A DNA stretch of 64,000 nucleotides from Niveispirillum lacus. Lineage in GTDB: Bacteria; Pseudomonadota; Alphaproteobacteria; Azospirillales; Azospirillaceae. The stretch lies in the NCBI RefSeq assembly GCF_002251795.1, contig NZ_NOXU01000032.1, positions 1 through 64,000 on the forward strand. The letters run 5' to 3'. Positions 1 to 9,099 of the stretch are shown piece after piece; position 1 is the stretch's first letter, and every line of letters begins with the position of its first letter. Position numbers and translations under genes: made by a program. The notes under the pieces are model-generated. The model ran no database searches. It was given only the letters and a program-made list of their open reading frames with translations, and had not been told where the DNA came from.

Positions 1-449
1 CTGATTATAAAGGAGAGTCGCACTTCAAAATAGAATCCACCGGCCGACACCGAAAAGAGCGGTAATATATGTTATGGAAACTATGTTCAATCGAACGCAG
101 CGGTGCTTTGTGTAGTGAAATTACCGAATGCTGGACGGGAATCTCCTGCTGTGCGTGGGGTGTTGTTGCGGCGGTCCTGCGCGGTAACATGTCCGGTAAA
201 TCCGCTAAATGCCTGGTATTTTGTCCACCAGGCGGTGGCTTGCCCATGAGAGAACCGCATATCAGCCCCTCTTGTTAGCGGTGTCAGGTGAGGGTAATTT
301 CTGCTTTTACCGCACCGCAATGTCATTATACTGCAATGCACAAGAACATGGTTTCCGGCATCGACCAGGACCTTTTAAAGGGAGCGAACGTACAAGGCCC
401 GAAATGTCGGTGGCATCCCGCCCCCGCTTCCAGCTTTGTGAGTATCGCT
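1..449. other. Left-edge region without a recognisable gene
   Basis: I see no convincing coding sequence in this stretch. Short open frames overlap on both strands, but none has a good ribosome binding site together with a recognisable protein. The right part should carry the promoter of the small exported protein that starts at 450. No tRNA-like cloverleaf, direct repeat or insertion-sequence end was noticed. Confidence 0.5.
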
Positions 450-833
450 ATGAAAAAGCTCTATTCCGCTCTGATCCTGTCCGCCCTGGCCCTGCTGGCT
501 GCGGGACAGTCACAGGCAGCGCATCCCGCTCTCAAGCGCATTTGTGGCGCGGCCCCCGTCGTTCCGGAACTGATTTCCGGTAAGACGGCGACCGAAGCGT
601 CCATGATCCAGGTTGCCGGCTCCGTCCGCGGCTTTGCGGATCAGTCGCTGGCCTATCTGTCCTGCCTGGACAGCCAGCCCGCCTCGACCTCCTACATGGC
701 GCAACCGTCCTTCCGCGCCCAATTGTCGGCCTATCGTGATCAGGTCGCTGACCGGCTGGAAGCGACTGTCGACGCCTACAATGCCGAACTGCGCAACTTC
801 AAGGCGCAGCAGGCCCAGGTCGCCCAGAAGTAA
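450..833 (+). CDS. Small exported protein of unknown function
   Basis: A 127-residue protein. It opens with a Lys-Lys n-region, a hydrophobic stretch (about residues 5-18) and an AQA-like site near residue 23 (SQAAHP), so it is probably cleaved and periplasmic. The mature part has two cysteines (about residues 32 and 72) that could form a disulfide, and ends in an Ala/Gln-rich helical segment. The frame stays open upstream to 288, but the ATG at 450 is chosen because the signal peptide begins there. A strong terminator follows, so it looks monocistronic. I do not recognise the family. Confidence 0.6.
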   Translation: MKKLYSALILSALALLAAGQSQAAHPALKRICGAAPVVPELISGKTATEASMIQVAGSVRGFADQSLAYLSCLDSQPASTSYMAQPSFRAQLSAYRDQVADRLEATVDAYNAELRNFKAQQAQVAQK

Positions 834-860
834 GGACCGGTATTGACCGCTGGTCCTGAC

Positions 861-895
861 AAGAGGGCGGGGAATAACACCCGCCCTCTTTTTTG
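861..895 (+). terminator. Intrinsic terminator after the small exported protein
   Basis: An 11-bp perfect stem (861-871 with 880-890) with an 8-nt loop, followed by six T in a row. It ends the plus-strand gene just upstream and lies between two convergent genes, so it may also act on the minus-strand esterase transcript. Confidence 0.85.
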
Positions 896-901
896 CGCGG
901 C

Positions 902-1864
902 CTACACCGATAACAAAAACCGCAGCGGCACCGCCACGCGCTTGCGCCATGCTACCTCATTGTGCGGTTCGCCCTCATAGAGGGTTGTGACCCAGTCCTT
1001 ACCCCGCACATAGCCAAGCGTCGGCATAAAGCCATCCACCTTGGCCTGAAAAGGTGGATAGAAACTGTCAAGTTCGGCATTGCCCAGATCGAAGTATAAA
1101 CGGTGGCGGCCAGCACGCGGCAGTGTTGCGTTCACCCAAGCGATAAAACTGTCCGCAATCGCGATCATGCGCGGATCATTGTTTTTGATCCAGTCGAACC
1201 TGGTGACACAAGGCCAATGGGTAGAGATACAGCCCGCGCCGCCAAACACGTCAGGATAGCGGATTAAGGTGTAGAGCGAGATCAGCCCGCCCATGCTGGA
1301 CCCCATAATCAGCGTATCCGCGGGCCCCGTCCGGGTCCGATAGGTGGCATCGATAAAGGGTTTCAACTCCCTGACCAGGAAATCACCATAGCCATCCGAC
1401 AGCGCCGGGCCGCCGCCGCCCTGTTCATAAGCGGCGCGGATATCTGCGGGCACCTGTTCATAGGGTTTTTGCGGCAGATATTCGCGGCTGCGCGACCGGG
1501 TGTTCCAGACGCCCACCACAATCGCGGGCTTTGCCGCCCCCTCGCCTATCAGGTGCACCATCGCCTCATCCACGCCCCATTCGCCGAACGGGGTGGAGGC
1601 CGGGTCAAACAGATTTTGGCCATCATGCATGTACAGAACACTGAAGTGTGCGGTCCCGCCCTCGTATCCCGGCGGCAGCCAGACATCCACACGGCGCGGC
1701 GCGGCCAGGGCGCTGGGAAAAAGGTCATAGCGCCACAGACGGCCCGCCGAAACCGGCACCGGAACGGGTTCCGGCACAAGCCGACCGGCAGCCATGACCG
1801 GCAGCGGCAGAATGGGCAGGGACAAAGCAGCCAGCAAGGCGCGGCGACGCGGGCAGAACATCAT
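902..1864 (-). CDS. Exported alpha/beta-hydrolase esterase (enterochelin-esterase-like)
   Basis: A 320-residue protein with an Arg-rich N-terminus and a hydrophobic signal segment (about residues 8-26), so probably periplasmic. The body fits the putative esterase D / Fes-like alpha/beta-hydrolase family: YMHDGQNLF after the early strands, the nucleophile elbow GSSMGG with its central Ser, and a late EPHNE His. Members hydrolyse esters including acetylated sugars and siderophores. It is divergent from the GH13 alpha-glucosidase and shares its promoter region with the CG-centred palindromes at 1931-1974, so joint regulation and a role in deacylating sugar substrates is a reasonable inference, not shown. 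The exact substrate cannot be read from the sequence. Confidence 0.75.
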   Translation of the reverse strand: MMFCPRRRALLAALSLPILPLPVMAAGRLVPEPVPVPVSAGRLWRYDLFPSALAAPRRVDVWLPPGYEGGTAHFSVLYMHDGQNLFDPASTPFGEWGVDEAMVHLIGEGAAKPAIVVGVWNTRSRSREYLPQKPYEQVPADIRAAYEQGGGGPALSDGYGDFLVRELKPFIDATYRTRTGPADTLIMGSSMGGLISLYTLIRYPDVFGGAGCISTHWPCVTRFDWIKNNDPRMIAIADSFIAWVNATLPRAGRHRLYFDLGNAELDSFYPPFQAKVDGFMPTLGYVRGKDWVTTLYEGEPHNEVAWRKRVAVPLRFLLSV

Positions 1865-1930
1865 GGCGGACCTCCCAGAACCTTATGATTGAGCCCAGGA
1901 TCACCGCTTTGCGGACCACGCCAACCGTAA

Positions 1931-1974
1931 ATACGTATGCGTCGCAGCGCAGCATGAAGGCGCATACGTATGCG
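1931..1974. promoter_or_regulatory. Paired CG-centred palindromes, candidate LacI-type operators
   Basis: A perfect 14-bp palindrome CGCATACGTATGCG lies at 1961-1974. Its ATACGTATGCG part is repeated exactly at 1931-1941, 33 bp away, about three helical turns. Even-spaced palindromes with a central CG are typical LacI-family operators. The pair sits between the minus-strand esterase (start 1864) and the plus-strand alpha-glucosidase (start 2050), so it could control both. No LacI gene lies next to it; the only one in the window is at 23.4-24.5 kb, and its proposed operator is different. Confidence 0.55.
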
Positions 1975-2049
1975 GCCCATACCCGTTCGGCGCGCCCGAT
2001 TTTACGATGGGCGCCAGATAACAAGACTACAGTGTCCGGGGGGAACCTG

Positions 2050-3699
2050 ATGATGAGTGTGTCGGCAAACGCGGTTCGGGCCGAAGGAACGGCCGGGCCA
2101 GACCAGGGCGTCGTTCGCCCCTGGTGGCAGGGTGCCGTCATCTATCAGGTCTATCCACGCAGCTTCGCCGACAGCAATGGCGACGGGATCGGTGATCTAA
2201 AGGGGTTGCTGGCCCATTTGGACCATGTTGCCGATCTGGGGGCGGATGCGATCTGGATCTCGCCCTTCTTTAAGTCACCTATGGATGATTTCGGATACGA
2301 TATTTCTGATCATTGCGATATCGATCCAATTTTTGGGACGATGGCCGACTGTGATGCAGTGATCGCCCGGGCCCATGATCTGGGCCTGAAAATCATCATT
2401 GACCAAGTCTATTCCCACACCTCCATCCAGCATCGCTGGTTCCAGGAAAGCCGGCAGAACCGGACCAATGCCAAGGCCGACTGGTATGTCTGGCACGATG
2501 CCCGGCCCGACGGCACCCCGCCCAATAATTGGCAATCGGTGTTCGGGGGGCCGGCCTGGACCTGGGATGCCCGTCGGCGGCAATATTACATGCATAATTT
2601 CCTGTCCAGTCAGCCGGACCTGAATCTGCATAATCCCGATGTGCAGGAAGCCATCAAGGGTGTGGCGCGGTTCTGGATGGATCGCGGCGTGGATGGGTTG
2701 CGGGTCGATGCTGCCAACTTTTTCATGCATGACCGCCTGCTGCGCGACAATCCGGTCAACAAGGAAGCGACCGCGCCGAAGCGGCCCTATGAATTCCAGC
2801 AGCAGATCCACAACATCTCCCAACCAGAAAACCTTGAATTTATTGAGGATCTGCGGGCAGTGCTGGATAGCTACCCGGACCGTTTCATGGTGGCGGAAAT
2901 GGGCGAAGCGCCGTTTGACATGGTGGCCGACTATACGTTGCCCGGCAAACGCTGCCATTCCGCCTATAACTTTTCCTTTCTCTATCACAAGCAACTGGAT
3001 GCCGGTGTACCGCGCCGGATCATTGGTGGCTGGAACCAGGCCTCGGGGGGGGCGTGGCCGTCCTGGACCTTCTCCAACCATGATGCACCGCGTGCGGTCA
3101 CCCGCTGGGGCGGCGACATGCCGCCGCCGGAACTGGCCCGCTGTCTGAACACTTTGCTGGTCAGCCTGCCGGGTTCTGTTTTCCTCTATTATGGCGAAGA
3201 ATTGGGCCTGCCGCAGGCAAGAGTGGCGTTTGAGGATCTGGTCGATCCGGAGGCCATCGCCAACTGGCCGCACACCCTGGGCCGGGATGGCGCACGCACG
3301 CCCATGCCCTGGGTCAAGGATGCCCCCCATGCTGGGTTTTCAACTGGGCGGCCCTGGCTGCCGGTTGATCCCCGCCATCTGCCGCTGGCTGTCGATGTCC
3401 AGGCCCAGGACCCGGCCAGCACCCTGTCCGTCACCCGCCGGCTGTTGGCCCGCCGCCGCTCCGAGCCGGCCCTGCGTTGGGGTGAGATCCGCTTCCGTCC
3501 ACCCGCAGACCCCGTGCTGGCTTTTGAGCGTATCCATGACGCCGGTGACCTGTTGGTGGTGGTGAACCTTGCCGGCACCAGTGCGCCCCATGGCCTGATT
3601 GATGCCGCCAACTGGATCATGGTGGAAAGCGTCAATGGTGCCACGTTGTCAGCCCCGGACCTGCCCGCCTATGGGGCCTTGATCGCACGGCGCGGCTGA
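2050..3699 (+). CDS. GH13 alpha-glucosidase
   Basis: A 549-residue glycoside hydrolase family 13 enzyme that hydrolyses terminal alpha-glucosidic bonds of maltose/sucrose-like oligosaccharides. Visible family regions: YQVYPRSF near the N-terminus, the QVYSHTS strand, GLRVDAAN with the nucleophile Asp, VAEMGE with the acid/base Glu, and FSNHDAPR with the third catalytic Asp. The C-terminal beta domain is complete. The open frame extends to 1885, but that segment covers the palindromic operators and has no signal peptide, so the ATG pair at 2050/2053 is taken as the start. No signal peptide is seen, so it is cytoplasmic. It is convergent with ribD. Confidence 0.88.
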   Translation: MMSVSANAVRAEGTAGPDQGVVRPWWQGAVIYQVYPRSFADSNGDGIGDLKGLLAHLDHVADLGADAIWISPFFKSPMDDFGYDISDHCDIDPIFGTMADCDAVIARAHDLGLKIIIDQVYSHTSIQHRWFQESRQNRTNAKADWYVWHDARPDGTPPNNWQSVFGGPAWTWDARRRQYYMHNFLSSQPDLNLHNPDVQEAIKGVARFWMDRGVDGLRVDAANFFMHDRLLRDNPVNKEATAPKRPYEFQQQIHNISQPENLEFIEDLRAVLDSYPDRFMVAEMGEAPFDMVADYTLPGKRCHSAYNFSFLYHKQLDAGVPRRIIGGWNQASGGAWPSWTFSNHDAPRAVTRWGGDMPPPELARCLNTLLVSLPGSVFLYYGEELGLPQARVAFEDLVDPEAIANWPHTLGRDGARTPMPWVKDAPHAGFSTGRPWLPVDPRHLPLAVDVQAQDPASTLSVTRRLLARRRSEPALRWGEIRFRPPADPVLAFERIHDAGDLLVVVNLAGTSAPHGLIDAANWIMVESVNGATLSAPDLPAYGALIARRG

Positions 3700-3745
3700 T
3701 CAGCAGCGGCGAACGCGGATTATCCGACGTCAGATGGCCGTCCGT

Positions 3746-4855
3746 CTAGCGCAGGATCTGGTGGCTGTTCAGCACATCCCCGGCCGGCGACAGGCGTAAC
3801 GCCTGCGCCAGCAGGTCGACATCCAGGTGACCGACCGCCGGCAACCCGTCTCCCCCGATCAGCAGCGGGGCCCGGAACCATTCCACCTGATCCACCACAC
3901 CTGCTTTTAAAAAGGCGGTGGCCACGGTGGGGCCACCTTCCACCAGAAGACGGGTGATGCCTTGCCCAGCCAGGGCCGTCAACGCGCCCTGAACTGGCAA
4001 TCGTCCGTCCTTATCCGCGTCAACCCGCAGAACACGCACCGCAGCAGCGTCCAGTGCCGCCGCCTTGGCGGAATCCGCCCCTGTCAGCGTGACCACCCAG
4101 GTGGGGGCGATGGTGGCGGCGCCCCGTACCAATTTGGCCGTGAGCGGCAGGCGTAAATGGCTGTCCAGCACAACACGGACCGGGTTCGCCCCCGCCAGAC
4201 CCGGCAGGCGACAGGTCAGTTCCGGATCATCGGCCAGGGCCGTGCCGATCCCGATCAGGATGGCATCATGATGGGCGCGCAGGAGATGACCGCGCGCCCG
4301 GCTATCGGGGCCGGTGATCCATTGGCTGTGCCCGGTCGCGGTCGCAACCCGGCCATCCAGACTGGTCGCCAATTTCAGGGTGACGCCCGGCCGACCTTTG
4401 AGAATGCGGCTGAAGAACCCGGCATTGACGGCCATGGCATCCATGGCACACAGGCCAACATCGACCTGAATGCCCGCTTCCCGCAAACGTCGGATACCGC
4501 CCCCCGAAACGCGCGGGTCCGGGTCCTCACAGGCCACGACAATACGGGCAACACCAGCCGCGATCAGGGCTTCTGAACAAGGCGGTGTCTTGCCATGATG
4601 GTTACAGGGTTCCAGGCTGACATAGACCGTGGCGCCGCGCGCCGCCTCACCCGCCTGGGCCAGGGCCTGCGGCTCGCCATGCGGACGGCCACCGGGGGCG
4701 GTAACACCCCGCCCCAGCACCACACCATCCTTGACAAGGATACAACCGACCGACGGGTTGGGCCAGACACGCCCCAGATGACGCCGGGCCAGCCGTAATG
4801 CCGCCTGCATATGGGCGTGATCATCCGCCGTGAAAACGGGATCGGCATCGGTCAC
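3746..4855 (-). CDS. ribD: Riboflavin biosynthesis deaminase/reductase RibD
   Basis: Bifunctional enzyme for two early riboflavin steps: an N-terminal zinc deaminase and a C-terminal NADPH reductase. Counted from the chosen start, the deaminase zinc site is H59-G-E61 (HGE) with C84 and C93 (PCNHHGKTPPC). The reductase part carries KLATSLDGR and LLVEGGPTV. A GTG at 4855 is chosen because AGGGGAGG sits about 6 nt upstream; a TTG at 4873 that overlaps the nrdR stop is possible. It is the last gene of rpiB-glyA-nrdR-ribD. Usual partners ribE and ribBA/ribH do not follow here; the next gene is the convergent alpha-glucosidase. Confidence 0.92.
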   Translation of the reverse strand: MTDADPVFTADDHAHMQAALRLARRHLGRVWPNPSVGCILVKDGVVLGRGVTAPGGRPHGEPQALAQAGEAARGATVYVSLEPCNHHGKTPPCSEALIAAGVARIVVACEDPDPRVSGGGIRRLREAGIQVDVGLCAMDAMAVNAGFFSRILKGRPGVTLKLATSLDGRVATATGHSQWITGPDSRARGHLLRAHHDAILIGIGTALADDPELTCRLPGLAGANPVRVVLDSHLRLPLTAKLVRGAATIAPTWVVTLTGADSAKAAALDAAAVRVLRVDADKDGRLPVQGALTALAGQGITRLLVEGGPTVATAFLKAGVVDQVEWFRAPLLIGGDGLPAVGHLDVDLLAQALRLSPAGDVLNSHQILR

Positions 4856-4869
4856 GCCATGGCCTCCCC

Positions 4870-5331
4870 TCAATCATTGTCCTCGGGGCGCAGCTTTTCA
4901 ACGAATTCGTTGAAATCCGCCGCCTCGCGGAAATCACGATAGACAGAGGCATAACGGATGTAGGCCACCTTATCGATCCCGGCCAACTGGTTCATCACCA
5001 TCTCGCCGATCTGGGTGGAGGGGATTTCGGTTTCCCCGCTGCTTTCCAGTTGCCGCACGATGGAATTGACCACCCGATCGACCCGGTCAGCATCCACCGG
5101 CCGCTTGCGCAGCGAGATGCGCATGGACCGCAACAGTTTCTCCCGGTCGAACGGTTCTTTCTGACCGGAGGATTTCACCACATAGAGTTCACGCAACTGC
5201 ACCCGTTCAAAGGTGGTGAAGCGGGCGCCGCAGGCCGGACAGAAACGGCGGCGGCGGATGGCGGACCCATCATCGGTGGGACGGCTATCCTTCACCTGGG
5301 TATCGTCATTCCCGCAGAACGGGCAGCGCAT
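4870..5331 (-). CDS. nrdR: Ribonucleotide reductase regulator NrdR
   Basis: A 153-residue repressor of ribonucleotide reductase genes. The N-terminal zinc ribbon has C3, C6, C31 and C34, followed by an Arg-rich strand, then an ATP-cone domain that senses ATP/dATP ([13 protein letters not shown] onwards). Length and architecture are standard. It lies between glyA and ribD as in many alphaproteobacteria, directly before ribD. A TGA stop at 4870-4872 lies just upstream of the ribD ribosome binding site, so the two are probably translated from one message. Confidence 0.95.
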   Translation of the reverse strand: MRCPFCGNDDTQVKDSRPTDDGSAIRRRRFCPACGARFTTFERVQLRELYVVKSSGQKEPFDREKLLRSMRISLRKRPVDADRVDRVVNSIVRQLESSGETEIPSTQIGEMVMNQLAGIDKVAYIRYASVYRDFREAADFNEFVEKLRPEDND

Positions 5332-5367
5332 GAAACCCCTCCGTAGTTGTTATGGTTGCCTGAACGG

Positions 5368-5402
5368 AAAACCCGGTCCCGGCATGGGGCCGAAACCGGG
5401 CT
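5368..5402 (-). terminator. Probable terminator between glyA and nrdR
   Basis: On the minus strand CCCGGT (from 5400) pairs with ACCGGG (to 5372), with partly paired bases between and four T after the stem. Its position 3' of glyA suggests partial termination before nrdR-ribD. The stem is short, so read-through is likely. Confidence 0.5.
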
Positions 5403-5409
5403 TTGTCAA

Positions 5410-6690
5410 TCACAGCGTCGGGTAGATGGGGAAGCGACGGCACAGTTCCTGGACCCGTGCGCGCACCCGGTCCTCGGCGGCTGCATTGTCACCATTGCTG
5501 ACCGCGAGCGCGTCCAGCACCTCCACAATCATGTCGCCGACCTGCGCAAACTCGGCGGTGCCGAAGCCGCGCGTGGTGGCCGCCGGGGTGCCCAGGCGCA
5601 CGCCCGAGGTCACGAACGGCTTTTCCGGATCGAACGGCACGCCGTTCTTGTTGCAGGTCATGCCGGCGCTTTCCAGCGCATGCTCGGCGGCCTTGCCCGT
5701 CAGCTTCTTCGGACGCAGATCGACCAGAACGATATGGCTGTCGGTGCCGCCCGACACGATGTCCAGGCCGCCCGCGATCAGGCGTTCGGCCAGCACCTTG
5801 GCGTTGGCGACGACATTGGCGGCATAGGTCTTGAACTCCGGACGCAGCGCCTCGCCAAAGGCCACGGCCTTGGCGGCGATCACATGCATCAGCGGGCCGC
5901 CCTGCAGGCCGGGGAAAACGGCGGAATTGAACTTCTTGCCCAGATCGACGTCATTGGACAGGATCATGCCGCCTCGAGGACCGCGCAGGGTCTTGTGCGT
6001 CGTGGTGGTGACGACATGGGCGTGCGGCAGCGGCGAGGGATAAACACCGGCGGCAACCAGACCCGCATAATGGGCCATGTCGACCATCAGATAAGCGCCA
6101 ATCTCATCCGCGATCCGGCGGAACCGGGCGAAATCAATCTGGCGGGGATAGGCGGAACCGCCAGCGATGATCAGCTTGGGCTTATGCTCGCGCGCCTTGG
6201 CCTCCACATCATCATAATCAATCAGGTTGGTGTCGCGGGTCACGCCATAGGACACGACCTTGAACCACTTGCCCGACTGGTTGGCGGGGGCGCCATGGGT
6301 CAGGTGACCGCCGGCGGCGAGGTCCATGCCCATAAACGTGTCGCCCGGTTGCAACAGCGCCAAGAACACAGCCTGATTGGCCTGGGCGCCCGAATGCGGC
6401 TGGACATTGGCATATTCACAGCCAAACAGTTTCTTGGCGCGTTCGATGGCCAGCGTCTCGGCAATGTCGACATATTCGCAGCCGCCGTAATAGCGCTTAC
6501 CCGAATAACCTTCGGCATATTTGTTGGTCAGGACGGAACCCTGGGCCTCCAGCACAGCTTTGGAGACGATGTTTTCCGAGGCGATCAGTTCGATCTGCTC
6601 TTGCTGCCGGCCAAGCTCCTGGCGCAGGGACGCATAGAGATCGGGATCGGCATCAGACAGATTATCGGTAAAGAAACCCTGGATGCTCAT
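5410..6690 (-). CDS. glyA: Serine hydroxymethyltransferase
   Basis: A 426-residue PLP enzyme that interconverts serine and glycine while charging tetrahydrofolate with a one-carbon unit. The PLP lysine is K233 in [14 protein letters not shown], and the substrate-binding IASEN and [13 protein letters not shown] segments are intact. Length is that of the bacterial family. It follows rpiB on the same strand and precedes nrdR, separated from nrdR by a weak hairpin. Confidence 0.97.
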   Translation of the reverse strand: MSIQGFFTDNLSDADPDLYASLRQELGRQQEQIELIASENIVSKAVLEAQGSVLTNKYAEGYSGKRYYGGCEYVDIAETLAIERAKKLFGCEYANVQPHSGAQANQAVFLALLQPGDTFMGMDLAAGGHLTHGAPANQSGKWFKVVSYGVTRDTNLIDYDDVEAKAREHKPKLIIAGGSAYPRQIDFARFRRIADEIGAYLMVDMAHYAGLVAAGVYPSPLPHAHVVTTTTHKTLRGPRGGMILSNDVDLGKKFNSAVFPGLQGGPLMHVIAAKAVAFGEALRPEFKTYAANVVANAKVLAERLIAGGLDIVSGGTDSHIVLVDLRPKKLTGKAAEHALESAGMTCNKNGVPFDPEKPFVTSGVRLGTPAATTRGFGTAEFAQVGDMIVEVLDALAVSNGDNAAAEDRVRARVQELCRRFPIYPTL

Positions 6691-6780
6691 GTTCGTCTGG
6701 TCCTCTGGTACTGCTGGTCAGGCATTTCGTTGATCATGCGCTTCACGCTTCAAATGCGAGCATTCGAGGCGACCGCATTT

Positions 6781-7215
6781 TCAGCCCAACATTGCGACAC
6801 GGCGGGCATGACGGCCGCCTTCGAATTCCGTGGTGAAGAAGCTGGCGACACAATCCTTGGCCACCTCCACACCGATGGTGCGCGCGCCCAGGCACAGCAC
6901 ATTGGCATCGTTATGCAGGCGGGTCAGTCGCGCCTCCGTCGGTGTATGGCAGAGGGCCGCACGCACATGGCGATGGCGATTGGCGGCGATGGAGATGCCG
7001 ATGCCGGTGCCGCAGATCAGCACACCAGCGGTTGCCCGACCCTGCGCGAGGGCTGCTGCAACCGCATCAGCGAAGCTGGGGTAATCCACCGATTCCGGCC
7101 CGTTTGTACCAAGGTCGATCACCGTATGACCGGCGGCGCGAAGCTGTTCCGACAGCACGGCCTTCAATTCCGGACTGGCATGGTCGCCGGCGATGGCGAT
7201 GGTCTGAACACCCAT
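6781..7215 (-). CDS. rpiB: Ribose-5-phosphate isomerase B
   Basis: A 144-residue isomerase of ribose-5-phosphate and ribulose-5-phosphate in the pentose phosphate pathway. It shows the early GDHAS motif, the active-site Cys in CGTGIGIS (C68 from the chosen start) and NVLCLGART. The ATG at 7215 fits the family N-terminus (IAIAGDHAS); the upstream ATG at 7248 would add eleven residues without homology. First gene of the rpiB-glyA-nrdR-ribD block. Confidence 0.93.
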   Translation of the reverse strand: MGVQTIAIAGDHASPELKAVLSEQLRAAGHTVIDLGTNGPESVDYPSFADAVAAALAQGRATAGVLICGTGIGISIAANRHRHVRAALCHTPTEARLTRLHNDANVLCLGARTIGVEVAKDCVASFFTTEFEGGRHARRVAMLG

Positions 7216-7757
7216 GTTTCCACCCTCTCCGGGCTTGGCACCCGGCACCCTTGGACGATGCAGGCAACCCTATCAATAGGGGGTCACCAACGCGCCCGAC
7301 CCTAGCAGAAGTGTTGGCGCCGCACCAGTTCCCGCCCCCGGCACGAAAGCAGCCCCGCCTTGCCGGTGACGCGCGCCTGACCGCCCCGACAGCCCACCGA
7401 TCAGGCTACAAGTAGAAATAGTTGAAACAAAGGGCTGGCAAATCAATATATACCAGCTTACCTTGTTGTCGGCGCCACTTCCTTCGGCATCACAGACACA
7501 AAAGACTGTCGGTTGGAAACAGATTGCCCGTAACCGGCATAGGAGGAAAGTGGGTTTCCGGCCTATTCCATTCGCCAGACTGGCAGGCACAGGCCTGAAT
7601 TGCGACATTTTGAACCGCAATTTCTGTAACAATTGAGACGATTTTTCTCTTTTACGTAAAAATTGACGCCAAGCGGCGGCTTCGATGTTGACAGGGTTTC
7701 CAGCCCATGCGAAGCACGCGACCGCATTCAGCCAACCGTTTGGGAAAACGACGCACA
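7216..7757. other. 540-bp intergenic region upstream of the MucR-like gene
   Basis: The right half is AT-richer than its surroundings, as expected for MucR-family autoregulatory DNA. A 7-bp perfect inverted repeat AATTGCG/CGCAATT (7598-7604 and 7616-7622) is followed by T-rich tracts and AAAATTGACG. A TTGACA lies at 7688-7693 without a good -10 element. An open frame covers much of the minus strand (7273-7758), but it has no family features and is not called. Confidence 0.5.
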
Positions 7758-8195
7758 ATGGACTATCAGGAGAATGGCGCCGAGCCAGGCGAATTGCTGC
7801 GTATGACCGCAGAAATCGTTTCAGCCTTTGTGGGACAGAACACGCTGCCGATGCAGCAAGTGCCTGACCTGATCAATACCGTCTATCTGACCCTGACCGG
7901 GCTGCAGGGCGCCCCGGTTGCCGCCCCGGTAGAGCCGGCCCGCCCGGCCGTTCCGATCAAGAAGTCAGTGACCCCGGAATATATTGTCTGCCTGGAAGAT
8001 GGGAAAAAGCTGAAGATGCTGAAGCGGCACCTTCGGTCGACCTATGATATGACACCCGACGAATACCGCGCCAAATGGGGCCTGCCGCCCGATTATCCGA
8101 TGGTAGCCCCCAATTACGCGGCGCAGCGGTCGGAATTTGCCAAGAAGATTGGCCTGGGTCGGGGCGACACTCGCTCTGCCAACCGCCGCGGCTGA
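7758..8195 (+). CDS. MucR/Ros-family transcriptional regulator
   Basis: A 145-residue DNA-binding regulator of the Ros/MucR type, which controls exopolysaccharide, motility and cell-cycle genes in alphaproteobacteria by binding AT-rich DNA. The N-terminal half is the usual oligomerising helix region. The C-terminal domain reads VCLEDGKKLKMLKRHL, then MTPDEYRAKWGLPPDYPMV and APNYAAQRS. In Ros the zinc ligands are C-x2-C and H-x4-H. Here the second Cys is D81 and the last His is Y96, leaving C78 and H91. Zinc-poor versions are known in Mesorhizobium, so zinc-independent folding is inferred. The ATG at 7758 is chosen over upstream codons on family length. Confidence 0.88.
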   Translation: MDYQENGAEPGELLRMTAEIVSAFVGQNTLPMQQVPDLINTVYLTLTGLQGAPVAAPVEPARPAVPIKKSVTPEYIVCLEDGKKLKMLKRHLRSTYDMTPDEYRAKWGLPPDYPMVAPNYAAQRSEFAKKIGLGRGDTRSANRRG

Positions 8196-8246
8196 ACCGG
8201 TCTTGGGCCCGCAGAGGACCGGGGAACGGCGTCGCCCAACCCCGGC

Positions 8247-8444
8247 CTATGGGCCTGCCTTACGCAGCACATAATTCAGCTTGGCCAGGGCGTTACGCGC
8301 CAAGACGGTTTTCCCGGCGCTGGCCGGACCCTGGATGATCACTTCAGTGTTGGTCATCGGGTCAATAGCGCTGACCCGCACGATATTGCCAACGGGCTGA
8401 AACTCGATCAGCACATCTTTTTCGTTCAAGGGCGGCCGTGGCAT
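8247..8444 (-). CDS. Small conserved hypothetical protein
   Basis: A 65-residue protein with the pattern VLIEFQPVGNIVRVSAIDP...TEV and a C-terminal ARNALAKLNYVLRK. It resembles a short conserved alphaproteobacterial family (I believe DUF6898, from memory). It is probably a two-stranded sheet followed by a helix, with no signal peptide. It lies 15 nt downstream of the MarR gene on the same strand, so the two may be co-transcribed. Function unknown. Confidence 0.65.
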   Translation of the reverse strand: MPRPPLNEKDVLIEFQPVGNIVRVSAIDPMTNTEVIIQGPASAGKTVLARNALAKLNYVLRKAGP

Positions 8445-8459
8445 AGCCCCGCCCCCGGA

Positions 8460-8945
8460 TCAGGGTGACCCTGACGGCACATAGGCGCCGTAGGACAGCG
8501 ACGAAGTCCAGAATCGCTCCAGCGTCCGCATCGTGTCATTGGCCCGGCTCAATTCTTCGGCGGACAGGCCCGACTTATCCAGCGACTCCACCTGGCGCGC
8601 AAACAGCTCGGAGATGCGATCGCGCAGCCGCAGGCCCTTCTCCGACAGAAGTACCCGCACCGAACGCCGGTCATGCGTGGAACGTTCCTGGGTCAGGTAA
8701 CCGTTCTCATGCATCTTTTTCACATTGTAAGACACGTTCGAGCCGAGGTAATAACCCCGCGCGGTCAGTTCACCGACCGTCAACTCATCATCGCCGATAT
8801 TGTAAAGGATTAAGCTCTGGACGTTATTGATGTCCTGCATGCCGAGACGATCGAGTTCGATCTTCAGAACTTCAAGGAAATGGCGGTGCAGCCGCTCGAT
8901 AAGCAGAATGCTGTCATAATAGGGTTGACGCAAGGCCATCTCCAT
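8460..8945 (-). CDS. MarR-family regulator, LdtR-like
   Basis: A 161-residue winged-helix regulator. The segment INNVQSLILYNIGDDELTVG followed by RGYYLGSNVSYN is characteristic of the LdtR group known from Liberibacter and other Rhizobiales, where it controls L,D-transpeptidase and stress genes. The wing is HDRRSVRVLLSEKG. No L,D-transpeptidase gene lies next to it here, so the target is open. The start could be 8945 or the second ATG at 8939. It is upstream of and probably coupled to the 65-residue gene. Confidence 0.85.
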   Translation of the reverse strand: MEMALRQPYYDSILLIERLHRHFLEVLKIELDRLGMQDINNVQSLILYNIGDDELTVGELTARGYYLGSNVSYNVKKMHENGYLTQERSTHDRRSVRVLLSEKGLRLRDRISELFARQVESLDKSGLSAEELSRANDTMRTLERFWTSSLSYGAYVPSGSP

Positions 8946-9099
8946 CCGTCCTGGACCACCGAACGCGTGTAATTAAGCGTCTTTAATGACCGCCTTTTAT
9001 CACGATCGTGGGTATTTCCTAGACAAAAACCATACTCCCATTGGGTCGCAGGGCGGTAATTTCTGAAAATTCCACAGCCGGACGGGTGCAGCGACAGCG

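Noticed and set aside
5347-7305. A 652-codon plus-strand open frame across glyA and rpiB
   Set aside because: It lies opposite two clear genes and has no family features; codon-bias artefact.
7273-7758. A 161-codon minus-strand frame upstream of the MucR gene
   Set aside because: Covers AT-rich promoter DNA, has no ribosome binding site or recognisable domain, and Cys/Trp content looks non-coding.
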